The position numbers and the translations under genes were made by a program. The notes under the pieces were generated by a model that saw only the letters and a program-made list of their open reading frames with translations, was not told where the DNA came from and ran no database searches. A DNA stretch of 47,224 nt from NCBI GenBank assembly GCA_965206395.1, contig CBDBJK010000025.1, positions 1 through 47,224 on the forward strand. The letters run 5' to 3'. The stretch comes from CBDBJK01 sp965206395 (GTDB taxonomy: Bacteria > Chloroflexota > Dehalococcoidia > Lucifugimonadales > CATOSD01). Positions 1-7,426 of this stretch are shown here, piece by piece (position 1 is the stretch's first letter; each line of letters starts with the position of its first letter).

Positions 1-703
1 CGGGTCGTTGAGAATCTCGCTTGACGGCAACCCTATTCTCAGCAGCGCCTGGGGTAGCTCAAAAGCGCGCGAGATGTTCCTTTACATGCTGTCAGAGGAT
101 GGGCCAATTCCCAAAGGGAAGATCATTGAGACTCTGTGGCCGGACATTTCGCCGTCAAAGGCCAATTCCAATTTCCACTCCACCCTTCATCGCATGAAGG
201 CTGCCCTTTATCCTAGCTGCGTCGAGCGCGACGGAGAGCTTTATCAGCTTAATCCTGGCTGGAATTACCAGTTCGATGTCCATAAGATAAATGGACTGCT
301 GACAGACGCAGAGAAGGAACCACAAGAGAGTCCTGAAAAGGCCGCTTATCTTCTAGAGGCCGTCGAACTCTACAAGGGGCGTTTCCTTGAAGATGTAGAC
401 ACAGAATGGTGCGATCAGTTGCGTACTAATATGGAGTTTAAGTTCTGGAAAGCTGTTTCCGTTCTGTCGGACCGCTATGAAGCAGACGGAGAGCCAACGA
501 AAAGCATAGCCCTTCTGGAGCAAGCACTGGCTGTGGATGAGTTCCAAGAGGACATCTATTATAAGATCATGGACCTATATCTAGAGATAGGTGAGGCATC
601 GTCCGCAACGAAGGTCTACAGACGATGCCTATCAGTATTCGGTGAAACGGTGTTTCTCAGTGACTCTCCAAGAGTCAGTAATTTGTTGTCTCACCTCAAC
701 TAA
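1..703 (+). CDS. BTAD-type transcriptional regulator, C-terminal part (5' end outside window)
   Basis: Only the C-terminal ~230 residues are present; the frame is open to the left edge, so any start codon here would be internal. Residues ~1-70 (counted from position 8) form an OmpR-like winged helix of the kind preceding bacterial transcriptional activator domains; note the stretch KAREMFLYMLSEDGPIPKGK followed by the ETLWPD motif. Residues ~90-225 are the helical, TPR-like BTAD region (LLEAVELYKGRFLEDVDTEW; ALAVDEFQEDIYYKIMDLY). In this family the winged helix binds short direct repeats and the helical region activates transcription; larger members add an AAA/NB-ARC or MalT-like ATPase, which would lie outside the window. 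Suitable direct repeats lie 94 bp downstream of the stop, before a tiny membrane-peptide gene, suggesting the regulator controls it. Target and signal are unknown. Confidence 0.85.
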   Translation, partial: GSLRISLDGNPILSSAWGSSKAREMFLYMLSEDGPIPKGKIIETLWPDISPSKANSNFHSTLHRMKAALYPSCVERDGELYQLNPGWNYQFDVHKINGLLTDAEKEPQESPEKAAYLLEAVELYKGRFLEDVDTEWCDQLRTNMEFKFWKAVSVLSDRYEADGEPTKSIALLEQALAVDEFQEDIYYKIMDLYLEIGEASSATKVYRRCLSVFGETVFLSDSPRVSNLLSHLN

Positions 704-748
704 AACTTCAAATGGCGTTACTCCCCTGAATTCATCCGCAATTATCTT

Positions 749-773
749 AGACTATCTGCAATACAGATAGTCT
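749..773. terminator. Perfect 10-bp hairpin after the BTAD gene
   Basis: AGACTATCTG at 749-758 pairs with CAGATAGTCT at 764-773 around a 5-nt loop. No clear T-run follows, so it may be a weak or factor-assisted terminator, or an RNA-stability hairpin, for the BTAD gene ending at 703. Confidence 0.45.
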
Positions 774-785
774 TATGTACACTAA

Positions 786-832
786 CTTGTGAGTAATTCG
801 TAAGAGTTTCGTAATAAGTCGCATGGTAATCT
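786..832 (+). promoter_or_regulatory. Heptameric direct repeats with 11-bp period upstream of the small-peptide gene
   Basis: TTCGTAA occurs at 797-803 and 808-814, exactly 11 bp apart, and a degenerate copy CTTGTGA lies in register at 786-792. SARP/BTAD activators are known to bind heptamers separated by 4 bp, giving an 11-bp period on one DNA face. A weak -10 candidate TAATCT is at 827-832. The repeats are seen directly; their assignment to the upstream regulator is inference. Confidence 0.55.
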
Positions 833-879
833 CCTGGTGTGTGAAATTATGCCCAACTAACACATTAGGAGGTTCTAGG

Positions 880-1002
880 ATGAGGTTCAGGAAAAGGATT
901 GACAGGTTGTACTGGCGCGCGTTCTACGTCGCCTTGACTGTAGGAACGCTATTGATCCTTACTGTGGGGACAATTTTAGCCGACGGCAGCGACTGGGGCT
1001 AA
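880..1002 (+). CDS. 40-aa membrane or exported peptide with consensus ribosome-binding site
   Basis: The ATG at 880 follows AGGAGG (867-872) at 7-bp spacing, the best ribosome-binding site in this part of the window. The product has a basic N-terminus (MRFRKRIDRLYWR), a hydrophobic stretch at residues ~15-34, and a short polar tail DGSDWG. It resembles a signal peptide with almost no mature protein: cleavage after ILA would free the hexapeptide DGSDWG. Alternatively it stays as a single-span membrane microprotein. It is followed by a strong stem-loop and preceded by SARP-like repeats and the BTAD regulator gene, so a regulator-peptide unit is plausible. No family is recognised. The coding call rests on the RBS, peptide architecture and flanking signals. 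Confidence 0.6.
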   Translation: MRFRKRIDRLYWRAFYVALTVGTLLILTVGTILADGSDWG

Positions 1003-1031
1003 AGCGCTAACACCCGGGACGAACAATAAAA

Positions 1032-1080
1032 AGGCCAAGCTCTTCTTAGATGTTTGCATTATGAAGAGCTTGGCCTCTTT
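1032..1080. terminator. Strong 14-bp stem-loop terminator, possibly bidirectional
   Basis: AGGCCAAGCTCTTC (1032-1045) pairs perfectly with GAAGAGCTTGGCCT (1063-1076), followed by a T-rich stretch on the plus strand and preceded by AAAAA (1028-1032). It ends the small-peptide transcript and would shield it from the IS inserted ~75 bp further on. Confidence 0.8.
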
Positions 1081-1154
1081 CTGTTTGCTTTCGACAGCAC
1101 CGGCGCACGGCTCAATGTTTAAAAAAGTACCAATGTTGTTTATATAATGCCTAA

Positions 1155-2358
1155 GGATACTCTGAACAAGTCTGGGCATAGTAGCATAGAGAATAGCACT
1201 GTGTTCGGGGAGATAATTGATGGACCAGCCAACATTTGCGGACTTGGAATACGAGAGCAAGAAGCGCAAGACCCGCCGGGAGATATTCCTGGAGCGCATG
1301 GATGCTCTGATCCCGTGGGAACAGATGGAAGAGCGCATCCGTCCGTTCTATCCCAAGGCGGGCCGAGGCCGTCGACCATATGAGTTGTCGGCGATGGTGC
1401 GGATACACTGCGTGCAGTTGTTCTACAACTTGAGCGATCCTGGTATGGAGGACATGCTCTACGAGGTCGAGTCGGTGAGACGGTTCGTAGGGTTGAAGCT
1501 GTCGGGCCCGCTGCCGGACGAGACGACGATTCTGAACTTCCGCCATCTGCTGGAAGAGCATGAGTTGGGGCAGAGTCTGTTCGAGGAGATAAACCGTCAT
1601 CTGGAGTCCCAGGGACTGCGGCTTCGGGAGGGGACGATCGTGGACGCGAGCATCATAGAGGCGCCGTCATCGACGAAGAATCGTGCGGGTGAGCGAGACC
1701 CTGAGATGCACCAGACGAAGAAGGGGAACGAGTGGCGCTTCGGGATGAAAGTACACGTAGGCGCTGACGCTGAGACGGGAGTGGTACACAGCATGACTAC
1801 GACGCCAGCTAACGTGCATGATGTGACAGAAGCGCACCGATTGCTGCACGGTGGAGAGAAACGAGTGTGGGGGGATGCGGGGTATCAGGGAGTGGACAAG
1901 CGGTTGGAGAATCGAGAGTTGGATGTGGAGTGGCGAGTGGCGATGAGGCCCGGCCGGCGACGGCACCTGGAGCCTGGCAGCCACGAGGCGTTGGCGGAGA
2001 AGCGCAAAGCGTCGGTCAGAGCGAAAGTGGAGCATCCGTTCCTGTACGTGAAGCGGCGCTTTGGCTACGCCAAGGTGCGCTACCGAGGGGGTTGGCTAAG
2101 AACGCGCAACGGCTGGCATTGCTACTGGGGCTGGCCAACTTGATGACGGCAGAGCGTCGTCTGGCGGCATGAGAGGGGCGCAGTGAGCAAATCACGGCCG
2201 GGGAGCCGCGATGGCTCCGAAAAGCCGCTTCGAGGCCACAACAGACACGGTCTGAACGCCTCAACCACGACCTGGAACGTCACAAAGATGCCTGAACATC
2301 TCCAAAGAACGGAACCACTCTGCCCATCCACGCTTGCGCCGAGTTGTTCAGAGGTTCC
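1155..2358 (+). mobile_element. IS5-family insertion sequence, 1204 bp, flanked by CTAA duplication
   Basis: The terminal inverted repeats are GGATACTCTGAACAA (1155-1169) and the complement of 2344-2358, which reads GGAACCTCTGAACAA. The element is flanked by direct repeats CTAA at 1151-1154 and 2359-2362, a 4-bp YTAR-type target duplication as in the classical IS5 group. It contains one transposase gene whose C-terminal end is frameshifted. Intact ends and target duplication point to a fairly recent insertion. Confidence 0.88.
1220..2172 (+). pseudogene. IS5-family DDE transposase, frameshifted near the C-terminus
   Basis: The ATG at 1220 follows GGGGAG at 7-bp spacing. The protein has an N-terminal DUF772-type helical domain (RRPYELSAMVRIHCVQLFYN) and a DDE catalytic core: first Asp in GTIVDASIIEAPSST, second in VWGDAGYQG, Glu in KVEHPFLYVKRRFG. 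In the starting frame translation runs to 2143 with an atypical tail. The family's normal ending (RGLAKNAQRLALLLGLANLM...) lies in the -1 frame and ends at 2172. The switch falls in the G5 run in the sequence CGAGGGGGTTGGC around 2086-2096. Either the copy is slightly damaged there or the ribosome slips -1 on the G-run; the very late position favours damage. Confidence 0.8.
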
Positions 2359-2430
2359 CTAATGCATTTTTCAGATACTTTCGCGCTAGAATTATCTGAA
2401 CCAAAGTAGTGTTTCTGGAGCTATCTACAA

Positions 2431-2940
2431 ATGACTCTGTCAAGCGGTGATTCCCTTGCACGCGCGTATTCCACGCCGAACGCGAACTTTCACGATTCTC
2501 CGGATCCCCTCGATTCCAACAGTTCCTCTCTTCTAAACAGGCAACTTTCGCGGATTAATGCGCACATCAAAGACGAAGGTTTAAATAACCTGCTATGGGT
2601 GTCAGGCATCCATACTTCCGAAATTGCCTCCAGTATACTCGAAACCGTTACAGGGAAGCCCGAAGCACTTCAGCACAACACTGAAAGTAACTCCTGCATA
2701 GTGGTGAAACCAGGGGAATTCCAGCTAGTTGAGCGTTTCAGTTCACAATACGGCTGTAGCCTTAGACGCATGCAGGAGTTTCATGACGATAGCTTTTTGA
2801 TAGTGAACGAGACTGCAGTCCTGGATATGACGCCGGTTGCTTCAGACGATGGTGAACCAGAATTTACAGACGACCCGACAGTCGTGAGTTTGTATATCGG
2901 GCTGTTCAATATGCTGAAAAACCGCTCAAATTCTGTCTAG
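2431..2940 (+). CDS. Hypothetical protein of 169 aa between two insertion sequences
   Basis: I do not recognise this protein. It starts at an ATG with GGAG about 11 bp upstream. The first ~35 residues are Ser/Asn/Asp/Pro-rich and probably disordered; the remainder alternates predicted strands and helices and ends in a helix (VVSLYIGLFNMLKNR). It has no signal peptide, membrane segment, cysteine motif or nucleotide-binding motif. The C-terminal half faintly recalls ligand-sensing domains of transcription regulators (VNETAVLDMTP...DDPTVVSLYIGLF), but no DNA-binding region is present. It is flanked by two IS5-family elements on the same strand, so it may be cargo or a gene stranded between insertions. 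Confidence 0.6.
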   Translation: MTLSSGDSLARAYSTPNANFHDSPDPLDSNSSSLLNRQLSRINAHIKDEGLNNLLWVSGIHTSEIASSILETVTGKPEALQHNTESNSCIVVKPGEFQLVERFSSQYGCSLRRMQEFHDDSFLIVNETAVLDMTPVASDDGEPEFTDDPTVVSLYIGLFNMLKNRSNSV

Positions 2941-3320
2941 TCTTCCACACCGAACAGAATTAGTCCTCATCGTGCTTCCGCTTTTCGTTCCCCGCTTTGA
3001 GCTTTCACATCCCGAAATTTGAAAGAGCATAACGCCTCGCTCGACATGCTAGAGCACGCTCATAATTCTAATGTAGCCTCATCATCGCATTGGGTTTTGG
3101 ATCACAAAACTCTGATTCAGCACACTTATTTTGCTTCTACTCTGAATCGAAGATGTCTACATCGCCACATCCATTAAGCTGTCACAATCCCAAGCGTTCA
3201 TTCGCTTTGGGCAACATCCTTCCGCGAGACTTAAAGCCATTGTAAGTCGGGAAACCTTTCACAGACCGCTCATCCAAATTATCAGAGTCGCAGATACACC
3301 AACACGATTGCCAACACCCT

Positions 3321-3329
3321 TGGTATAAT
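3321..3329 (+). promoter_or_regulatory. Extended -10 promoter TGGTATAAT
   Basis: TGGTATAAT matches the TGnTATAAT extended -10 consensus exactly. No good -35 lies 17 bp upstream, as is usual for extended -10 promoters. It would drive the micro-ORF at 3352 and possibly read into the downstream IS. Confidence 0.45.
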
Positions 3330-3351
3330 GAGAACCCTAGAGGTAAGAGCT

Positions 3352-3438
3352 ATGAAGCAAAATTTGATCTCTTTTGGGCGATCGAGATATGCATGGTTTA
3401 ATCAAACACAATGGCAATTTTCTCTGAGGACGCCTTAA
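3352..3438 (+). CDS. Candidate 28-aa micro-ORF behind an extended -10 promoter
   Basis: The ATG at 3352 is preceded by AGAGG at about 8 bp. The peptide (MKQNLISFGRSRYAWFNQTQ and eight further residues) is basic and aromatic with no membrane segment. Only the promoter/RBS geometry supports it, so chance occurrence is quite possible. Confidence 0.3.
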   Translation: MKQNLISFGRSRYAWFNQTQWQFSLRTP

Positions 3439-3478
3439 GAACTCCTGCATTTATGGAATATTTCGGATATTAGTCTAA

Positions 3479-4310
3479 GGTTGTGTTGACATTTGGTGCA
3501 TAATGGATACATGTCAACGACTGAATTACGCAATGAACAATGGTCGAAAATCCTTGAATTTCTGCGCTCATGCCCAGACCTCTACGTTGGAGAGGAGGAC
3601 GATTGCAGGCGCTACGTCGAGGCCATCCTGTGGATGGCACGAAGTGGTGCTCCTTGGAGACTGCTGCCTGAGCACTACGGTCACTGGAACAGCGTATATA
3701 AGCGCTTCGCACGCTGGTGTGAAAAGGGTGTATGGGAACGAATGCATCAGCATTTTGTGCAAGACCCCGATATGGAGCATGTCATCATTGTCATAGCACT
3801 GTGATAGCACTGTGATAGCACTGTGGTTCGCGCTCATCCCTGTGCTGCTGGAGCCTCCAAAAAAACGGTGGCCAATCGGCCCAAGCTCTTGGCCGGAGCC
3901 GAGGCGGGTTCAGTACCAAGATCCACGTGAGCGTGGATGGATTGGGCAACCCGTTGCGCTTTGAGCTCACAGCAGGTCAACGTCACGACATCACCCAGGC
4001 ACAGGCATTGATTGCTGATTTCGAAACCGAGCATGTGATTGCTGATAAGGGATACGATTCGATGGATTTTCTCCAATGCATCCTGGGCAGGGGCGCGTTA
4101 CCTGTGATTCCACCTCGGTCAAATCGAAAGACGCCACGAGAGTATGATGAGTACCTTTACCGAGAGCGCCACCTTGTGGAGTGTTTCATCAACAAGATCA
4201 AGCACTACCGGCATATCTTCTCTCGCTTTGACAAGCTGTCATCGCGTTTCCTGGGATTCTTGAACTTCGTCGGTGCTCTCATATGGCTCAGATGAAATGT
4301 CAACACAACC
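3479..4310 (+). mobile_element. IS5-family (IS427-like) insertion sequence, 832 bp, perfect inverted repeats
   Basis: The ends are perfect 16-bp inverted repeats, GGTTGTGTTGACATTT at 3479-3494 and its complement at 4295-4310. Flanking TAA at 3476-3478 and 4311-4313 gives a 3-bp TNA duplication, typical of the IS427 group. The transposase is encoded in two frames. A triplicated 11-bp unit has put stop codons into the first frame, so this copy is probably dead although its ends are intact. Confidence 0.9.
3511..4295 (+). pseudogene. IS427-like transposase (orfA/orfB), interrupted by a tandem repeat with stops
   Basis: The first frame gives the DUF4096-type N-terminal domain (WSKILEFLRSCPDLYVGEED) and should continue into the first catalytic Asp in DSTVVRAHPCAAGA. 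Just before that Asp codon (3814) sit three tandem copies of an 11-bp unit (ATAGCACTGTG, 3792-3824). The extra 24 bp are in frame but contain TGA (3802) and TAG. Beyond it, a run of seven A (3857-3863) is a -1 slippage site that joins the second frame, giving KNGGQSAQALGRSRGGFSTK and the rest of the catalytic core to the final ...GALIWLR. The A7 shift looks like the normal programmed frameshift of the family; the repeat is the lesion. Confidence 0.82.
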
Positions 4311-4383
4311 TAATGAATAAAATCTACATGGCTGATTCGTTACGTATAACATATTGGCTGGTCAAAACGACTACTCTATCTAA

Positions 4384-4986
4384 ATGGTGCGTCTAGTGGC
4401 GTATATAGAGTTGTCCGACAAAGAAGTTCTCGAGTTGATTGTAGAGCACGACCGAGAGGCTTTGGAGACCCTGTACGACCGCTACCGCAGTGGGGTATAT
4501 TCCCTTGCGATGCATATGTTGCGAGACCTTGGGGCGGCGGAAGAGGTGACACAAGACGTGTTTTTCAATGTTTGGCGTCGAGCATCTAGCTATCACTCTC
4601 AGCGAGGAAGCGTTACGTCCTGGCTTTTCAGCATAGCCCATCATAGGACAATTGATGAGCTGAGGCGGCGTAAGAGGGAGCAAACACGTGTGCAGCAAGG
4701 TGTTGACCTTAGCAACAAGCCGTCAGAAGACGCCGAAGGCGACCCGATGGCATATGCTACTTCGCAGTTCGAACGAGGCCAACTTGAAGACGCCCTATGC
4801 ACCCTTAGACCTGAACAGAGAGAAGTCGTCGTGCTCGCCTACTTCGGAGGACTTACCCATTCTGAAATCTCCAAGCATCTTGGGCAACCTCTCGGAACAG
4901 TGAAAACTCGAATGCGGTTGGCATTAAGAAAGCTTAGAGACGTACTTGGTTCCCAAATCCAGGAGCAGGCCGATCATGGATTGTAA
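4384..4986 (+). CDS. ECF (group IV) RNA polymerase sigma factor
   Basis: This 200-aa protein has only sigma region 2 (residues ~24-95; core-binding VTQDVFFNVWRRA, -10 recognition VTSWLFSIAHHRTIDELRRR) and region 4 (residues ~134-188; LRPEQREVVVLAYFGGLTHS, then GTVKTRMRLALRKLR), joined by an acidic linker, the layout of extracytoplasmic-function sigmas. The closest pattern is the SigK-like group paired with RskA-type anti-sigmas. The stop codon overlaps the start of the anti-sigma gene by 11 bp, so the two are translationally coupled. No Shine-Dalgarno precedes the ATG at 4384; a GTG at 4396 is an alternative, or the message is leaderless. The IS ends 73 bp upstream and could affect its promoter. 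Confidence 0.92.
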   Translation: MVRLVAYIELSDKEVLELIVEHDREALETLYDRYRSGVYSLAMHMLRDLGAAEEVTQDVFFNVWRRASSYHSQRGSVTSWLFSIAHHRTIDELRRRKREQTRVQQGVDLSNKPSEDAEGDPMAYATSQFERGQLEDALCTLRPEQREVVVLAYFGGLTHSEISKHLGQPLGTVKTRMRLALRKLRDVLGSQIQEQADHGL

Positions 4987-5821
4987 TCAAGCTGAAGAGT
5001 TGATGGTACCTTATATCCTTGGAGCCTTGGATTCTGAGGAACTCTCAAAGATGGATTCCCATATCAACACCTGTATACCGTGTAGTCTCAAGCTGCAAGG
5101 AGACGGCGAAGTCGTCGCTAGGTTAGCCTTTTCTGTGCCCCAGTTGGAAGTGCCAATTAGCGTCAAGAATCGATTATTCTCTAGAATTGATGCCGACATA
5201 GCATCTGAATTATCGCGGTCACAAACTGCTACAGGAATATTGGCCGGAATTTGGTCAGCTATGAGCCAAAACTTCGCTCCGCATGTCAGCAAAGCAGTGG
5301 CGTCGATTCTGGTGGGGGCACTGGTCTTCAGCGGCATCTGGTTCAACGACCGTTTGAGCGATCTTTCGACCGACAACGAGATGCTAATCACTCAACTGGA
5401 AGATGTCGTCGAGCGAGAAGCCAATATGATGGATATAGTGAAGAAGCAGCGCAATTTCACTATTGAGGCGCTAAGCATGACAGCAGCTTCAGAAACGTCA
5501 GTCAACATGTTAAAAGCCTCGGGACCCTCACCGGTGACGGCACACGGTGTAATGATGGTCTCACATACGGAGTCTCGCGCGCTGCTACTCGTGCTTAATC
5601 TACCTCCTCTACCGCATGGCAGGGCCTACCAAGTATGGCTCATTAGTGGAGACCAACGATACAGCGCGGGCCTGTTTACAGTCGATTCGACGGGATATGG
5701 CCAGGCAATCGTAATTCCCGTCGTTCCATTTGCCGAAATTGACGCCATAGGAATTACAGTTGAACCCGAAGGCGGTAGCCTCGACCCAACCGGAGCTAAC
5801 GTTCTATCCGGCGATTTGTGA
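4976..5821 (+). CDS. RskA-like transmembrane anti-sigma factor
   Basis: Start chosen at ATG 4976, preceded by AGGAG (4961-4965); an in-frame upstream start would lie deep in the sigma gene. Of 281 residues, 1-40 form the cytoplasmic anti-sigma domain with zinc motif HINTCIPC (His29, Cys33, Cys36). Residues ~106-123 are the single transmembrane helix (VASILVGALVFSGIWF), followed by a short coiled coil (~125-160). Residues ~195-281 are the outer RskA domain (YQVWLISGDQRYSAGLFTVD; TVEPEGGSLDPTG). Such proteins hold the sigma inactive until proteolysis releases it. The gene directly follows and overlaps the sigma gene. The downstream surface protein carries what looks like a homologous outer domain. 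Confidence 0.9.
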   Translation: MDCNQAEELMVPYILGALDSEELSKMDSHINTCIPCSLKLQGDGEVVARLAFSVPQLEVPISVKNRLFSRIDADIASELSRSQTATGILAGIWSAMSQNFAPHVSKAVASILVGALVFSGIWFNDRLSDLSTDNEMLITQLEDVVEREANMMDIVKKQRNFTIEALSMTAASETSVNMLKASGPSPVTAHGVMMVSHTESRALLLVLNLPPLPHGRAYQVWLISGDQRYSAGLFTVDSTGYGQAIVIPVVPFAEIDAIGITVEPEGGSLDPTGANVLSGDL

Positions 5822-5932
5822 AAATCTGTCATAAATTAGCTCTCAGGGCCTATGCGCACGTCTCATCATGTGATAGTGTTATGAAAGTGCACAGCCATAA
5901 AACTCTATCGTTAAGGAGGCAAGAGACGTAGC

Positions 5933-7063
5933 ATGTCAAGGTCAAAGCTACTGGTATTCTTCGCTCTCATTTTGCTCATGTCAGTACCTGCCGGACTAGC
6001 ACAGGCGCAGGATGCCACTGTGTCAGGAAGCGGCACCGCAATTATCTCCGACGGCGAAGCCGCAGGCGATACGATTACATACGCGATGACAGACGTTACT
6101 CCACCTGCCGACGGAATGGTCTATGTAGGCTGGTTGGTGTCGGATGATGGCTCCATCAAGCTCAACACTGGTGTTCTCACTGTGGATGGCGACGGCTCTG
6201 TCAGTGGGGTTTTCATCTCGCCTGACGGTGAGAACTTTATCGACACCTACAACAAGGTGGTTATCACCAGTGAGGAAGACGCAAATGCCGATGCTGCCGA
6301 GCCAGCGGGCCCTGCGGTATTCAGCCACGTAGTGCCAGTAGGCGCTATTACACACATCAGGCATCTGCTTACATCCTGGCCTCCAACCGACAATGGCATC
6401 CTGATGGACCTCAAAAGCCAGCTTTCAGTTGCTATCACCCACGCTGAGCTCGCCGGCAACTCCGATACCATTGAGGATGTTATTAACCACGTTCACCACG
6501 TGATTAACATAATCGAGGGCGAAGGAGGACCGAATTTTGATTCCGACTTTGCTAATCCGGGTGATGGGATTGGCGTCTTAACGCACGCGGAGAACAGGAA
6601 GCATGCACGCTTTGCCGCTGATGCGGCCCCTGACGACGAAGTAATCGCAGAGCACGCCGCGCTCGTCGAGACCAACGGAGCGAACGCGGAGATGTGGGCA
6701 ATGGAAGCGAGAGACGCAGCTGTTGATATCTTGGGCTTCACCAGCGTAACCATTGCGAAAACCCTTCTGAGCACAGTTACTACCACTCTTGATTCCGCGC
6801 TCAACGGAATTGAAGCTTCTGGAAAGGGCGGTGCCAGTGCGGCATATGTAGAAGCGCAGATGATGGCAATTTATTCCATAGAGCCGGGCGCTCCCGGTGC
6901 TGGTGATTCTGATAGTGGCCCCTGCCTTGGCGCAGGCTGCCCTGTTGTGGGTGATCCCGCCATTCCGATGCTGGCGCAGATCGGGCTAATTGCGGCCCTA
7001 GTGTTCCTCGGCGCGGGCGGAATTGTCCTGCTAAGAGGAAGGCGTACGCGCACAAATTCCTAG
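5933..7063 (+). CDS. Secreted, membrane-anchored surface protein with RskA-like domain
   Basis: The gene begins 111 bp after the anti-sigma gene, with AAGGAGG at 5913-5919. Residues 1-26 are a signal peptide ending AGLAQAQ. Residues ~30-115 resemble the RskA outer domain: YVGWLVSDDGSIKLNTGVLT compares with YQVWLISGDQRYSAGLFTVD of the anti-sigma, and VVITSEED compares with ITVEPEGG. Residues ~130-315 are mostly helical, with His- and Ala-rich segments (HIRHLLTSW; VINHVHHVINII). A Gly/Asp/Ser linker containing two Cys (CLGAGC) leads to a C-terminal membrane helix (~345-366) and a basic tail RGRRTRTNS, the look of a surface anchor. It may be a target of the ECF sigma and feed back on its sensing. 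A strong terminator follows. Confidence 0.75.
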   Translation: MSRSKLLVFFALILLMSVPAGLAQAQDATVSGSGTAIISDGEAAGDTITYAMTDVTPPADGMVYVGWLVSDDGSIKLNTGVLTVDGDGSVSGVFISPDGENFIDTYNKVVITSEEDANADAAEPAGPAVFSHVVPVGAITHIRHLLTSWPPTDNGILMDLKSQLSVAITHAELAGNSDTIEDVINHVHHVINIIEGEGGPNFDSDFANPGDGIGVLTHAENRKHARFAADAAPDDEVIAEHAALVETNGANAEMWAMEARDAAVDILGFTSVTIAKTLLSTVTTTLDSALNGIEASGKGGASAAYVEAQMMAIYSIEPGAPGAGDSDSGPCLGAGCPVVGDPAIPMLAQIGLIAALVFLGAGGIVLLRGRRTRTNS

Positions 7064-7090
7064 GGGTCTGACGGTAACGACTCTATAATG

Positions 7091-7130
7091 AAAAAGCCCC
7101 GTCCTTCTGCGAAAGGACGGGGCTTTTTGT
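7091..7130. terminator. Strong rho-independent terminator, bidirectional
   Basis: AAAAAGCCCCGTCCTT (7091-7106) pairs perfectly with 7113-7128, with a 6-nt loop and A/T runs on both sides. It closes the sigma/anti-sigma/surface-protein cluster. Confidence 0.93.
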
Positions 7131-7426
7131 GACATATTCGTCGTCGACGACTTGCAACATTGATTGACGTTCCATATTTTGCCCACACTAGAGACCTGTG
7201 ATATTGCTCCAGGCTTTACCACGCCCAACAATTTGGGCGAACCAAATTGCGCACTTCTTAACGAAGACAAGACGCTGGATTGAATGCAGATGAACCCTCT
7301 TGGAAAAGGCGATACACCAACATCTTGAGCGAAGCTGGGACGAGCGTTCACACGAGTCCGTGGTACCACCTTGGCGACAAGGGCCAGTTCATAGCGATCT
7401 TCCAGCCGTCTGGTTTGGAGAGAGTG
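7131..7426. other. Non-coding stretch before the lipoprotein gene
   Basis: It contains a 12-nt palindrome GTCGTCGACGAC at 7140-7151 and otherwise nothing I recognise. A frame in phase with the lipoprotein gene opens at 7280, but the added residues do not look like part of the protein. Confidence 0.5.

Larger units (their letters stand above)
2941..3478. other. Intergenic stretch with no recognised gene apart from one micro-ORF
   Basis: No recognisable protein family on either strand. The left ~350 bp hold nothing I can name. The right end contains an extended -10 promoter (3321-3329) and a 28-codon reading frame (3352-3438), listed separately, ending just before the second IS. Confidence 0.5.

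Noticed and set aside
2431..2940. TrmB-like sensor domain for the 169-aa protein
   Set aside because: The resemblance is faint and there is no DNA-binding domain; left as hypothetical.
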